Below, in pieces: positions 1 through 9,535 of a stretch of 64,000 bases of DNA. Location: positions 559,501 through 623,500 of the forward strand of contig QVRM01006574.1 in NCBI GenBank assembly GCA_003439945.1, given 5' to 3'. The DNA is from Dermanyssus gallinae. Taxonomy: Eukaryota > Arthropoda > Arachnida > Mesostigmata > Dermanyssidae. The notes under the pieces are model-generated. The model was given only the letters and a program-made list of their open reading frames with translations, had not been told where the DNA came from and did not search any database. Every line of letters starts with the position of its first letter. Within the stretch, counting starts at the first letter, position 1. The position numbers and the translations under genes are program-made.

Positions 1-680
1 TGTATTTGCGTGGTGACGAGACCGTGTACTCTTTGCCATCGTAAGACACACTCTCTTCGAATTGGCGAACAGCGACTGCGTCGTCAGATGAGAGGCTCGG
101 TGGCTCGTGATAAGAGTCCCGGAGACGCTCGATATCGCGCGCGGGTTGCGACAGCGCGGCCACGCAGCAATGAGTGATGACGTTATCCAGCCGGCTTCGC
201 TCACCGGCAATGAGTCAACTAGTCGCTTTGGAGGACCACGCAGTAGCTTTCGGAGAGCTACGGTGGCCGATGCGGCTATGCTGCGAGACACCCAGTTATC
301 AAACTGAGCGATGAACGCACGATAACGCAAAATATCCCCGCCAGAGAACACCTCAGGGGACGTGTCGAAAACAGGCGGGGCAGAACTTATGATGAACTGG
401 TTTGGTATTGAAGATGACGGTGATGTGGTTGTTGCTGCTGCTGTTGATGTCGAGGGCGAGTCCGTTGTCCCATTACACATCACTGGAGCGGTTACTGAAT
501 TAACTTCGTCAATCAGCCGTTTGAAAAGTGTTGCACATTCCAGTGCCGCATTTGAATGCTGATCGCTTTCTTCAAACTTGCGATCGAGGTTTTCTTCAGG
601 CAAACTACTGTGAGCAACAATCTGAGCGTCGTAGTCGCTCATCGTCTGATACTTGTCATTGCTTAAAAGTGAGAAGGAGT
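1..680 (-). mobile_element. BEL/Pao-like LTR retrotransposon remnant (gag fused to pol fragment)
   Basis: A minus-strand reading frame stays open from an in-frame TAG near 680 almost to the window edge. It reads as a BEL/Pao gag: an acidic N-terminal helix region (MSDYDAQIVAHSS, then an EENLDRKFEESD stretch) followed by VFSGGDILRYRAFIAQFD and VALRKLLRGPPKRLVDSLP, which match the gag signature of this superfamily. Below about 150 a second frame reads RLRDSYHEPPSLSSDD and VRQFEESVSYDGKEY, like the segment preceding the Pao reverse transcriptase. Gag and pol segments therefore abut, indicating an internal deletion. No LTR is visible inside the window. The family assignment rests on motif recognition only. 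Confidence 0.5.
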
Positions 681-1078
681 ACTACGGACAGAACATGGAG
701 TTCAGACCCCGGGCGAGAGGCGTGTACTTTTGCGGCCAATGCTTTAACCGCTGCCACAACGTATGTTTCTCAAAGTTCATACATATCTCGCTTGCAAGAA
801 AATCGACGCGAATCGCGCGATTCCTTTAGGCGCTGGTTGAGATTAGGCGGGGAGAGCGGTCACGTTAGATGGGTGTTCCATTTGGCGTGCACTGTTGTTG
901 TGGTGCCGCAGTTGACATTCCTACAATTGTGTCGGTCGGGCTGTTCCGAGCAATATGGTCATGTCTGTCCGCGCTATCCGAGTCTTAAAATGACGGAATC
1001 ACAGCTGCCGTACGTATAGGCGGAGCACTAAAAAACTAGCTTGCGCTGGGACACCTACCTTTCTATTGTATATTCCAG
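681..1078. other. no gene recognised
   Basis: The stretch between the BEL/Pao remnant and the first receptor exon has a plus-strand open frame running 528-1019. Its translation looks like random low-complexity sequence and overlaps the antisense of the BEL/Pao gag. No exon, repeat or RNA is seen. Confidence 0.4.
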
Positions 1079-1174
1079 AAGGGTGCACGGAGTTACGAGA
1101 AGTCGATTGATGTGACGATATCCGAGCTTCGGTTCATCATACTCTCATACCATGCCAATGACACCGAGCCATGA
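1079..1174 (+). pseudogene. putative N-terminal exon of receptor copy 1
   Basis: After a TATTCCAG acceptor the frame reads GARSYEKSIDVTISELRFI and then LSYHANDTEP before a TGA at 1172-1174. CD36 proteins have an SYE..W stretch followed by a FYxFNxTN(P/E) stretch just after the first TM segment. SYEK followed by RFI and HANDTE is the same spacing. No donor is clear before the TGA, so the exon end is unknown. Confidence 0.5.
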
Positions 1175-1240
1175 CAAAAACACGTCCGCACTCTATGCTA
1201 GCTTACAACAGTACTTGAATAAAGAGAAAGCGTAAAGCTT

Positions 1241-1380
1241 AAAGGGAGAGGTGTGTTTAGTGGGTAGGGGTTTCGACGAAATATAATAAAATCGAGTTGT
1301 CGTGGCCGAGTCCCACGCAGTGCGGGTTGGCTGCCATGCTGGCTGCCCGTCGCGCCAGTGCGTAAATGCATTCACAAAAA
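1241..1380 (+). mobile_element. R1-like LINE 3' tail fragment
   Basis: TTTAGTGGGTAGGGG, GAGTCCCACGCAGTGCG and a final TTCACAAAAA follow the same order as the 3' end of the R1-like element at 35.88-36.02 kb (TTTAGTGGGTAACCCC, GAGTCCCACACTACC, CTCACAAAAAAAAA). Only about 140 bases of 3' untranslated tail are present, a typical 5'-truncated insertion. It lies in the receptor intron after the first putative exon. Confidence 0.5.

Positions 1381-1384
<4 letters not shown>

Positions 1385-1415
<31 letters not shown>
1385..1415. repeat. (TA)n microsatellite
   Basis: About 15 TA units directly after the R1-like tail; probably grown from its A-rich end. Confidence 0.95.
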
Positions 1416-1419
<4 letters not shown>

Positions 1420-1450
1420 ATCACTCAAAGAAAATTCGATCAATATTTAA

Positions 1451-1525
1451 GATTGAAGCGGCGACAGCCCGGTAGATGACTATCATGGCTAGTGCACTAG
1501 TCGCCTAAACGACGCCGTCACATCT
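1451..1525 (-). repeat. tRNA-like short element (family T, degraded)
   Basis: The minus strand reads a tRNA-like block ending in a worn B box (GCTTCAATC). The central part (ACTAGTGCACTAGCCATGAT, then GTCATCTACCGGG) matches the better copy at 22036-22118. Two dispersed copies with internal Pol III promoter remnants suggest a tRNA-derived SINE rather than a tRNA gene. Confidence 0.55.
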
Positions 1526-1888
1526 TAGTGTTACAAGAAGGTGTTTAGTCCTGCTTGGACAGGGCCGAGGGTGTTAAGAGGGGTGCGGGAATGTTCAAAC
1601 TCAGTTTCCAAAGTTGCAATCTTATTGACAAAATGGTTTATCAAGCACAACAATGTGGCCGTAAATTTCGTACGTCCTAGCGATCCTCCCGTAATTGGTT
1701 GATTAAACGCAGGTGGTTGCTTGCGTGGTAATGCTGAAATGATATAGCTGTGTCGCGCCGTTGAGTGGAATCTATTACTATGGACATACTATTACTTTTA
1801 GTTATTTACTTTTCACATCTATTTATTAGTTTCGTGTTTGTTGTTTAGCATTCAAGGAATTTCCATTTGCGTTGACTTTGCGTTCCAG
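1526..1888. other. intron sequence, nothing recognised
   Basis: AT-rich sequence between the tRNA-like element and the receptor exon; no open frame or repeat stands out. Confidence 0.4.
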
Positions 1889-2119
1889 GGTTGTAAACAA
1901 CAAGAGGAAAGAATCGTATCATAACCATACCCTTCGTTGTTCCGAAACGCGAACGCTATTTTTTGAGCCCACAATGTCAAACGGCAGCCTGGACGATAAA
2001 ATTACAACTGCAAACTATATGGCCATGCGTTTTTACTATCCGGACGGAAAACCACGTTCGAAGTTTAGAAAGGAAACACTCTTTATAAATGCCACCGTGA
2101 AAGAGTACTTCTTTGCCGG
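1889..2119 (+). pseudogene. receptor copy 1 exon, SNGSLDDKITT / LFINATVKEYFF block
   Basis: The exon follows CGTTCCAG and ends before GTAAGT. It is open throughout: VVNNKRKESYHNHTLRCSET, then RTLFFEPTMSNGSLDDKITT, then ETLFINATVKEYFFAG. This is the CD36 order FxP..S.GS..D.IT followed by LFxxxTVxEllfGY. The donor splits the glycine codon (phase 2). The next exon restores Gly-Tyr-Tyr-Asp-Pro, the conserved GYxDP. N-x-S/T sites suit an extracellular loop. The exon itself carries no lesion. Confidence 0.85.
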
Positions 2120-2755
2120 GTAAGTTGCTCTTATATTATATTTTTGTATGACTATTAAGAATGTCTAAACATTTTATGAAATATTGTTTCGATATGCCTA
2201 CCGTTGTAGAAGATAGGTTGAAAAGAGCAATTAAACTAACTTTTTGGTGTCGTCCGCTACCGCACCAATGAGCGCCTGTAAAAATGTCTAGCATATTTTT
2301 GCAAACCATTGTTCCTGGATTGTCGGATTCTGCGCTGCCGGACCGAGAAAAAGCTTTATCTTGGTAAACATATACTTGCAGGTTACTTGATATTGGGCAG
2401 TATCTAGGAGTGAAAGGCGGGTTATACCAGTTGACTTGTTCATCAATGATACGACGGCCAGTCCAGTAATGACCACAATTTCTGAACTTCATTTGATTAG
2501 GACATCAGGGCGTAACGCCTACTGCTGGAGGTTAGCTCTAGGCTTAAAAGTTGTCAAATACATTTGTCGAGAAGTCGTTAAGCTATTGCAAAAGAACCTG
2601 CTTCTCTGTCAGGTTGGTCGACCTCAGGATGTTATCTGTGAGGCAAAGAATAAGTGGGATTCCATATATTGGCCGTTCGACCGGGCCGGTCGTGATGTCA
2701 CTTGCTTCGCGCAACGCGCCCAATAATGTGAGCGATGCTCTGCGGTTTGACGCGT
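2120..2755. other. intron with 3' flank of the TXNDC17 pseudogene
   Basis: Apart from the probable 3' untranslated part of the pseudogene below about 2755, no feature is recognised. Short frames on both strands look accidental. Confidence 0.4.
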
Positions 2756-3128
2756 TTAGGCCTCGAGGAACGCCTTAACCTTCGCGGCGTCCTTGCATTC
2801 CGCGTCGGTCAGTCGCTTATCCGCTTCCCTCGCAGCAAGGTAGGAATGCTGGTTATTTTCACGTCATCAGAACGGAATGGATTACTCTGGTCCTTCCAGA
2901 ACGTCTTATCGCCAACAAAGCAGGTGATGAATAGCGACTCCTGCTTGGGCGAGGCAGCAGCAACGGCGTCTGGCACAACCAGATCCGATGCGACACAGTC
3001 AGGGCACCAGTTCTTTTTGCTCTCTGCATCGAGGTCTCCGACGAAATAGACGAACGCTGCAGTGTCCGTCGGTACTGCCTTGGGAGCGTACGCAGGTCAG
3101 CGTAACCGTTAACCGAGGATGACTTCAT
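2756..3128 (-). pseudogene. TXNDC17: TXNDC17 (TRP14) thioredoxin-like pseudogene, intronless
   Basis: Reading the minus strand from an ATG at 3128 gives MKSSSVNGYADLRT. A +2 frame change then gives PTDTAAFVYFVGDLDA, SKKNWCPDCVASDLVVPDA, CFVGDKTFWKDQSNPF and VKITSIPTLLRGK. A second +2 change gives RLTDAECKDAAKVKAFLEA and a TAA at 2758. The WCPDC active site, the VGxxxxWKDxxNxFR stretch and the VPTLL-type cis-proline are the hallmarks of thioredoxin domain-containing protein 17, a cytosolic disulfide reductase of about 123 residues. The length (about 124 codons) matches without introns. Two frameshifts make it a pseudogene, probably a retrocopy. It lies antisense in a receptor intron. No poly(A) or target duplication was identified. 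Confidence 0.85.
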
Positions 3129-4205
3129 GATACCGCCAAAGCGAGGCGACGTTTGACAAAGCTGTGTCAACTGACGTTTGTCTGTGTATGACTGACTGGT
3201 AGACGTCTACCGGCCGGCAGGAAGCAAAGATCGAATAATAAATATATAAAATAATAAATAAGCAGAGCAGAAAGGGCCCTACTTGAATCCCGACATTAGG
3301 CGTAAACGCTTAGTCATAGTCGGCAGCTTTTTGCGTATAGAGCGACTCGATCCTGTGTCAATTATAAATCTAGGCATTTATTCATGATTTTACGACCCGC
3401 AACCTAAGAGAGCTCTACGAATGACTTAAAGCGTCGCCCGAAAAGGGCAGATAAGTATGGACATTTTCAATTTGCGTGGATTCAGTATTATTTTGCGGAA
3501 ACCCAGAAGCGTTGTACCAGCTTCGCCTTGTAAACTTTAGTAGCAGACTTCCTTATTAACCAACAAATAGAAGATAAGTGGCCGTATTGTGTGTTACTTT
3601 TAAGTTATAGAGAAGCGTTGGCGCTCTACAGGTGACAGCAGGCGATCGTGTTTTCATTCCTTACGTACTCGGCTAGTCTAAGTTCGATAGACTAAGTCCT
3701 CAGGTCAGAGTGTGTACAGTTCACGTACATATTAGTGGCGACGAAGATGGGACTAGTGCATACGTACGCCAAAGTTCAACTACATATTAGTGGCTCTTAG
3801 TAAATTAGAAGATTAGTAATCTTAGTTGTGTGCCATATAGGCATGGGGTTTTGTCGACGAGTTTCAGGAACTAGGAGAGAGCGAGTGGCTTAAACCGCCT
3901 AGCTGCCATGCAAAAGCAAAGGGTCTGAAGAGTTTAGTTGATGATGACCAACGTTGCCCAAAATTAGCTTTTGATTTTTTTTTTTCATTATTAATATTTA
4001 TTACATGTTAAACAATGTTACAGTTGTGAGGTCTGAACGTATTATTGCAAAGTGTGTGCTTTTGATTGTATCTTCAATATACCTTGGTTACGATTATCCC
4101 AACGGTGGGGGAGCTGACAATAACGCATACAGATTTTTCGGGCGGCGCGACGCGGGCTAAGGCATCCTAGCCTAACCAGTGCGGGCTTGCTAGCTAATTT
4201 ATAAT
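3129..4205. other. intron; left edge of direct repeat
   Basis: No gene is recognised. From about 3840 the sequence aligns with 20440-20620 (GCATG...GTTTTG...GAGTTT...AGAAGAG, then GATGA..AA.G..GCCC.AA.TTAGCTTTTG), marking the start of a direct duplication. Confidence 0.45.
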
Positions 4206-4670
4206 TCTCCCATATGATGACTTCGGCGGAGGCATGGAGGGAGGCGACGAACTTGTTCGACGCTGTTTTGACCCTCAAGACAGCCAAGGAAACGGCCAGG
4301 CGGGAGAGGTTTGAGCGGGTCTCTCGGGAGAGTGGTCGAGACGAGGAGCCGAGGGAGAGGGGAGGGGGTGGGGAGCAGCCAGGCCCTCATGGTCTCGACG
4401 CACCCTCACAGGACGGATTACAAAATGGCATCCCCCTATCCAACCGCAGGTAGACATGCGGGATGATAGTCAGGGATAGAGCTGATTGAAGGAGAACGGC
4501 AGAGACGCCTCTCCCACGGTTTCGATGTAATGCCAAAGTAATACCGAGCCTGGGGGGGGGTGGGGAGGAATCCGGGTTTAGTGGGTTTGCGAGTCTCACA
4601 CTAGTCACGCAGGCTGCTAGTGGCGCATGTGCATCATGCATTACCGAAACCTCCCAGAAAAAAAAAAAAA
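4206..4670 (+). mobile_element. 5'-truncated R1-like LINE 3' end with 13-bp target duplication
   Basis: The block is flanked by GCTAATTTATAAT at 4193-4205 and 4671-4683 and ends in a run of 14 A. Its 3' part (ACCGAGCCTGGGGGG, GGGTTTAGTGGG, GAGTCTCACACTAG) matches the 3' end of the R1-like element at 35.86-35.94 kb. The 5' part holds a short frame (EAWREATNLFDAVLTLKTAK) that may be its ORF2 C-terminus. The direct-repeat partner lacks this insertion, so it came after that duplication. Confidence 0.8.
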
Positions 4671-5201
4671 GCTAATTTATAATGGTCAATTAACCCTAAA
4701 ACACATGGCTGTTTTATTGCTGATGTTATGCCTATACTTTGAATAGCCATTTTAACCATCGTTTGAATGATTGCAATAGGTTACTGCTTTGCCGAAAACC
4801 CAAAAAACTGACAAATGTTTTCTACCTTAGGCAAATTATCTCTCCGAGAATTATAAGGAAAATTGTTTAGTCTTGAACTCAATAAAAATTAATTCGTACA
4901 AGACGCATGCTACAAGTGGCTCTGTGAAGAAGAAAGTTTCCTCCTTCTTCGGTGGAACAAATGCTTAAACTTTGTCGAAGACAAACGCAATTATAAGTAT
5001 TCTAACAACAAGGCGCTATAATAACGGCCATGTTTAGTGCCTTGCTATCGGCCCGAATTTTGTCACGTTCCCCTCTGTATTTGTTTATACTAGGTGCAAG
5101 AATATATCAATGCGTCGAGCAATAAAATGTATATATATACACTTGACTCGCTAGACCATAAACAGACAGCTTAATGGTTGTTTTCTGCCGCATTACAACA
5201 G

Positions 5202-5342
5202 TTACTACGATCCCGATATAAACCTTCTTCATGATCATGTGCCCGGATATTTTGCAAATCAGAATTTTAGTAGCGGTCGACCAGTGCGGGTGTATACCGA
5301 TACCAAAAGGGTGAATCAAATCATCTCAATCGACCGTATTAC
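5202..5342 (+). pseudogene. receptor copy 1 exon, GYYDPD block
   Basis: The exon follows CATTACAACAG and ends before GTGAGT. Its first base completes the split glycine of the previous exon, giving G-YYDPDINLLHDHVPG, then GYFANQNFSSGRPVRVYTDT and NQIISIDRIT. This fits the CD36 GYxDP segment followed by the N-x-S and TGxxxxxxxGxI region. It is fully open, 47 codons. A truncated relative sits at 27012. Confidence 0.8.
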
Positions 5343-6060
5343 GTGAGTAGTCTTCATCTCTTCAGTAGATTTCTTACTGTTGTACATCTATTGACACAAA
5401 TGTACTATAGTGCGTTTAGAGTATACGTGAGAGAAATAAATAAGCGTTCATTGACAGAAAAGAAGGAACAAGACAACTAGCTAGTGTTCGCAGGCAGGAT
5501 AAACAATATTTAGATATAGTTTTGATATTTGATGCAAATGTAGCGAGTTACGTGTGGCATTAGTTTCAGTTTACTTTATACCACCAGGGCCAGTGATAGT
5601 CCTGTTGGAGGAGGGGCATACTGCCTGGGCATAACTGATGAACAAAAAAACTGCATTTGGCAAACGCTGCTATACGCAGTGCCATTTTAAACAGCGCTAA
5701 ACCGAGCACACGGCCGACGAATTCTCGGTTTTGTTTACAGCAGTTGCTGCTGCAGCGATGAGGCAATGAGTATATACGGAGGCACCTCTGACCTCATTGT
5801 TGCATCAACGTCAGTTCTACTCGTAAACAGGGCATATCTTACGATGCAAATAATAACTTTTTTGAAAGAGGGTCGATGCCGTCTATACGCTGCACGCAGT
5901 TTTCAGAGGAAACTTTGCCTGTACGAACGAGACATAGCTTTAGGAATCACGGTAGCCAGTGAGAAACTGCGTGAGGAAAAAGCACGTGTGCTCCGTCGGG
6001 CGGTCTATCCACTTCTAATGTCCGGGTTGGGCAGGCGAAGTGATTGACTAGGTGAGCCTT
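5343..6060. other. intron sequence, partly in the direct repeat
   Basis: A plus-strand frame (5766-6047) is open for 93 codons. Its first part lies in repeat-derived intron DNA (matched at 27.4 kb) and it has no recognisable domain, so it is not called a gene. Confidence 0.4.
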
Positions 6061-7760
6061 TGAGGATGGCATCCTATTCTTCTTGCCACGACATTATCGT
6101 TTTTCACCTCTCAGCTTCTTTTTGAGACTCAGGCCTTCCTTCCCGCATCCTTTTCTTTGCGTTTACGTTTCAAGGCCCGAAACCGTGCGGTAGGCCTACA
6201 GAATCCTAAACCCCTAAGTTGTTTGCGTGTTTCTTGAATCCCTTTTTGCCGTCGTCGTTTCTAGGGTATTCTGCAGCCAGACTGGCGCTACAAAAGGCGC
6301 AATTAATTCAATAACGGACATTGCACTCAGGTATCAGGCTTCTGTTACTTGCTTGATCGCCTGGTTCGCCACCATCACTTTCACACCGCTCACTGTTTTC
6401 TTCCCTGTCAGGAGAATGACGTCGCTTTTTTCTCGATATGTTCCAGGGCAGGGGGCCCAGAATTGATCCTTGTGGAACTACCGCCATGGCTGTCTCCGGT
6501 GTGCCGTTAAAACGTCCGAGACGAACCGGAGGGACCACTTTTCCCACCTCGGTGTCTAAAATCCCTTTCCACGATGGATTGTGAAACGCGTTCCTGACAT
6601 CCAGAACGACTGCCGCCGCAAGGAGCTTCCGTTTAAATACAGTTGGCTGTTATTCGCGGTATTGCTATAAGAACAAATCTGTTGTTGCAAAGGCCATATT
6701 GGTTGACCGATAGGAGACCGTATCCTTCCGCAAACGCCTTAAGTCTGTCTTTTATAATTGCTTCATACCCTTTTGCTACGGTGCTCAGTAGACATATGGG
6801 TCTGTATTTCCTGTTACATTTGTCTCCCAATTGCAATATGCATGTTGTGTAAAGAGTTGGTTTAAAATGTGTACGACTTCTGTATCTTGCAATGTAACTT
6901 TTACGCCTTGCCCGCCTATCCCTCTAACAATTTTGTTGGGCTTTTCCCATTATTCGTACTTTATCGTTTGTCGCTAGCGGAGCTTTTTGCCATTTTTTTG
7001 CTATTCATATCCTGTCCGTTGAAAGATCGGGTCTTTGCCATCGTTTTATGTATACAGGGCCAGACTTGCTGCCCATTCAATCAGGGTTGTATCTCTCTTG
7101 TTTTTGCTCGCCCCGACCCTCGTGTTTCCGATGTTGCGTTAAAGTCCCCTATCACCACTACGCTTCTGTTTGTGACTTCATTTATTATACTCCGATTTCG
7201 CATAGAAGGCTGTCGAGTTCTTTCAGGTTGGTGTTGGGGCTGCTGTAGCAAGAGTACAGCCTCCATCCGTCTAGCGCTTCCACCAATTTAACGTGTGCCG
7301 GTTTTCTTGCCATGTCGTTTGCACGGAACCGACGTTTACATATTACTGCACTTTTGAATCGATCTGAAAACCGTTCCTGCCGCTTGTTGCCATCACGTGA
7401 TTTGGTTCGTTCATAACCACTAGCTTGGCTCTGTTCCTTGCGGCTATCTCTTCGACCATGGCATGTGCCTTCGATCATGGCGCATCTAATGCTAATGCAG
7501 TTTACTCCTATTAATTGCTTTTGAGTAGAGGTTATTCCTTCATTATCTGGAAGCTGAAAACAAACCGCTTCTCGTCTGTTTGTGACCACTTATCTGGTGC
7601 ATGCTCGTCTCTTTGAGCCCTTTCTCTGTTTTGTGGCCTCTCTCCGCTTTTTTTTCTTCTCTCTTTTTACTCCGCCCGCGATTCCCGGCCCTTGGCTTTC
7701 CTCTTTTTGTGCCTTCGCTGTCGCGGCTTGTTTTTTTTTAAGTATGGTTGCGTATTGCGG
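6060..7760 (-). mobile_element. R1-like LINE remnant (APE and partial RT)
   Basis: Broken minus-strand frames follow LINE ORF2 order. An endonuclease part (7590-7080) has WRLYSCYSSPNTNLKELDS and VVVIGDFNA. An RT part (6836-6410) has YRPICLLSTVAKGYEAII, GLLSVNQYG and VPQGSILGP. Frameshifts separate the pieces, and the YADD region and C-terminus are not intact. It lies antisense in the receptor intron between the exons at 5.2 and 7.95 kb. The clade call rests on the R1/jockey-like VPQGSILGP motif. Confidence 0.7.
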
Positions 7761-7946
7761 GCAGGCCATAGTTAATTATGTATGCCAACCTGTTGTTGCA
7801 CATTCAATTTTATCTGCCAAAAACCATAATCAATTTACGGTTAGATTTTTTTTTCTAGTGTCATTTTTTGGGTCAAAGATATAAAACCACACATTTTAAT
7901 TGTAAGTTCCAATACAAAAATGCGTATGTATGGTTTTGTTTTTCAG

Positions 7947-7993
7947 GAGGCTCGCCTCATATGGAGATCAATGTCGCGCAATAGAGGGTACAG
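7947..7993 (+). pseudogene. receptor copy 1 short exon, YGDQCRAIEGT block
   Basis: A 47-base exon lies between TTTTGTTTTTCAG and GTAAAT. In the phase set by the previous exon it reads T-RLASYGDQCRAIEGT, matching the CD36 segment WxxxxCNxIxGTDG with its conserved cysteine. The position, between the YYDP and VLLSE blocks, is the expected one. It is short, so the call depends on context. Confidence 0.65.
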
Positions 7994-8079
7994 GTAAATT
8001 TGCTACAGATAAATACGCTGTGATTGGTCGTATGGTTATGACTCTGAGATATTGAACCTAAAGGCTAAAAACATAGCTT

Positions 8080-8324
8080 CATTTTTTGCGAAATATTTTC
8101 TAAACGACCGTGTCCCATCTTCTGGGCGATCTTATTTGTTCTTCAGAATTTTCTCACGAACATGACGGTGTGCTTAGTTTCTGTATAGAATGGTTTGTTT
8201 CGCAATTGCACATTTTAATCTCCTATGTTGGGCAAAAGCACCAGTGACACAAATTCGAAAAAGACTTTAACCAGCTCTACAATTCCTTATATCGCTCTTG
8301 AAAACGTTCTGGGAAACCCTATAT
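8080..8324 (-). mobile_element. half copy of the mariner-type MITE
   Basis: Aligns with the reverse complement of the left arm of the MITE at 15935-16250. Shared strings include CATCTTCTG, TCTTAT.TGTT, TTTTCTCAC, ACGGT.TGC.TAGTTTCTGTATAG and GAGACCC-type terminal AACCCTATATGTA. Only one arm is present, ending beside a (TA)n run, so the second arm was probably lost through TA-repeat slippage or deletion. Confidence 0.75.
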
Positions 8325-8325
8325 G

Positions 8326-8328
<3 letters not shown>

Positions 8329-8359
<31 letters not shown>
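8329..8359. repeat. (TA)n microsatellite
   Basis: Continuous TA repeats at the terminus of the half MITE. Confidence 0.95.
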
Positions 8360-8364
<5 letters not shown>

Positions 8365-9140
8365 TTAAGTCAACAAAATATCTGCGCCTATTCTTGATGA
8401 CTAAAGCATAACTTAAGGAGCAAAACGCAAACGTAGATCAAGTGACGGACAGTCTGTCTCAAAAAACTCTATCAAGAAACTTTTATTACATTCAAAAGGA
8501 AAAATAATACAAGTCCCATCTGCACAGGTGAGACAACACCTGCAACGGGTGCCCAGTGAAGCCGTTAAACGACAAGCGATCACCATCTTTCGCGCCATTA
8601 TGATAAGTAGGAATTACGCTACACGAAAGTAGGAAGCTTCGGAGACGCATGCAGCTGGAGCTTGTAGAGACTAGTGTGGGACTCTTAAACCCCACTAAGT
8701 CGGGCTCCTCTCCAACCCCTTATACTCATAATTTTGTGACACTTCTTGGGCAACGTATGTTGTGCTATAAGCGCAAACCACATAGTGACATAGAAAACGC
8801 CCATTCGAGCGTGGGGCAGTGGAAGCAAACACACCACCATCAATACCGGCCAAAAACAACGACAATATTAATATTCCCAAACACCGCAACAGCGGTTGCG
8901 ACAAGGCGGCTTAGCGGGCATTAGTGCGCCCCAGACTTCTTTCACCCTTCTGTCAGTAAATCAAAGCGTTTTCTGTTCTATTATAGCAATATAATCATAG
9001 AACAAGGTCGTAAGTGATTTGCAGCAGGGCCAACAGTGGTAAGAAAAAGGCAAACCTATTGGCGAAAGCCAGGTAGAGCCACTGCTTTAAAGCCATCAAA
9101 TACTGATTATCCGTTAGGCTTAACGGGCACTGCAGAAGAG
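8360..9140. other. intron sequence, nothing recognised
   Basis: Small frames on the minus strand (8413-8700) contain several cysteines but match no known domain. Nothing else stands out. Confidence 0.4.
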
Positions 9141-9282
9141 CGCAGATGGCTAAAGCGTGGTTGCCCAAAAAAAGTCGGCACCCTGAAGCGTATGTGCTTC
9201 TGAGTGAGTGGAGTCTGTTAGAGGGGATGATTGATGATATGAATGTAAGAGAAAAAGTCTACATGCAAGGAAACTTAATAAG
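9141..9282 (+). pseudogene. receptor copy 1 exon, AYVLLSE block
   Basis: The frame reads AQMAKAWLPKKSRHPEAY, then VLLSEWSLLEGMIDDMNVR and EKVYMQGNLIR, and ends before GTACTT. It aligns with the CD36 segment after IxGTDG: a P-rich stretch, LYxFxxDxCRS, then VxGIxxxRY. The usual CRS cysteine is not present. The start is uncertain: GCAGAAGAG|C keeps the frame of the previous exon, while the stronger CTGCAG acceptor five bases upstream would not. Confidence 0.55.
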
Positions 9283-9535
9283 GTACTTGTTATCTTTATG
9301 GTGTTTTTCTTTAATTTTTAAGTTGAACAATTATATAGACTTCTACGTGATTTCCACTAGCTTTTAGATTGTTTTAAAGGGGTGAGTTTATGCATCTATG
9401 TGAGCACAGCTCAAAATCCATCGATGTTGATGTAAGAAAACGAGTCTACATACACGGAAACCTAAATAAGTGCTTGTAAGTTTTATGGTAAGTGTTTTTA
9501 ATTATGTTTTTAGTAGAATAATTATGTAGACGGCG
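9220..9535 (+). repeat. tandem duplication of exon end plus donor region
   Basis: About 120 bases covering the exon end (DMNVREKVYMQGNL) and the start of its intron recur at 9415-9535 as DVDVRKRVYIHGNLNK. Both copies continue into TTTTTAATT.T.TTT..G..GAA..ATTAT.TAGAC. The second copy ends in GTGCTTGTAAG and no longer has the same donor. Confidence 0.7.

Larger units (their letters stand above)
3840..5900 (+). repeat. direct repeat, left unit (receptor intron/exon DNA)
   Basis: Blocks at 3840-4000, 4690-5080, 5095-5225 and 5440-5900 align in the same order and orientation with 20440-20620, 21705-22400, 26900-27030 and 27030-27500. Shared landmarks are GCTGATGTTATG, GCGCTATAATA, the TTACAACAG acceptor and CAGTTGCTGCTGCA. 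The right unit is split by LINE insertions. Divergence is substantial, so the duplication is old. Confidence 0.75.

Noticed and set aside
528..1019. 163-codon plus-strand open frame
   Set aside because: No domain, biased composition, and it overlaps the antisense of the BEL/Pao gag; likely chance.
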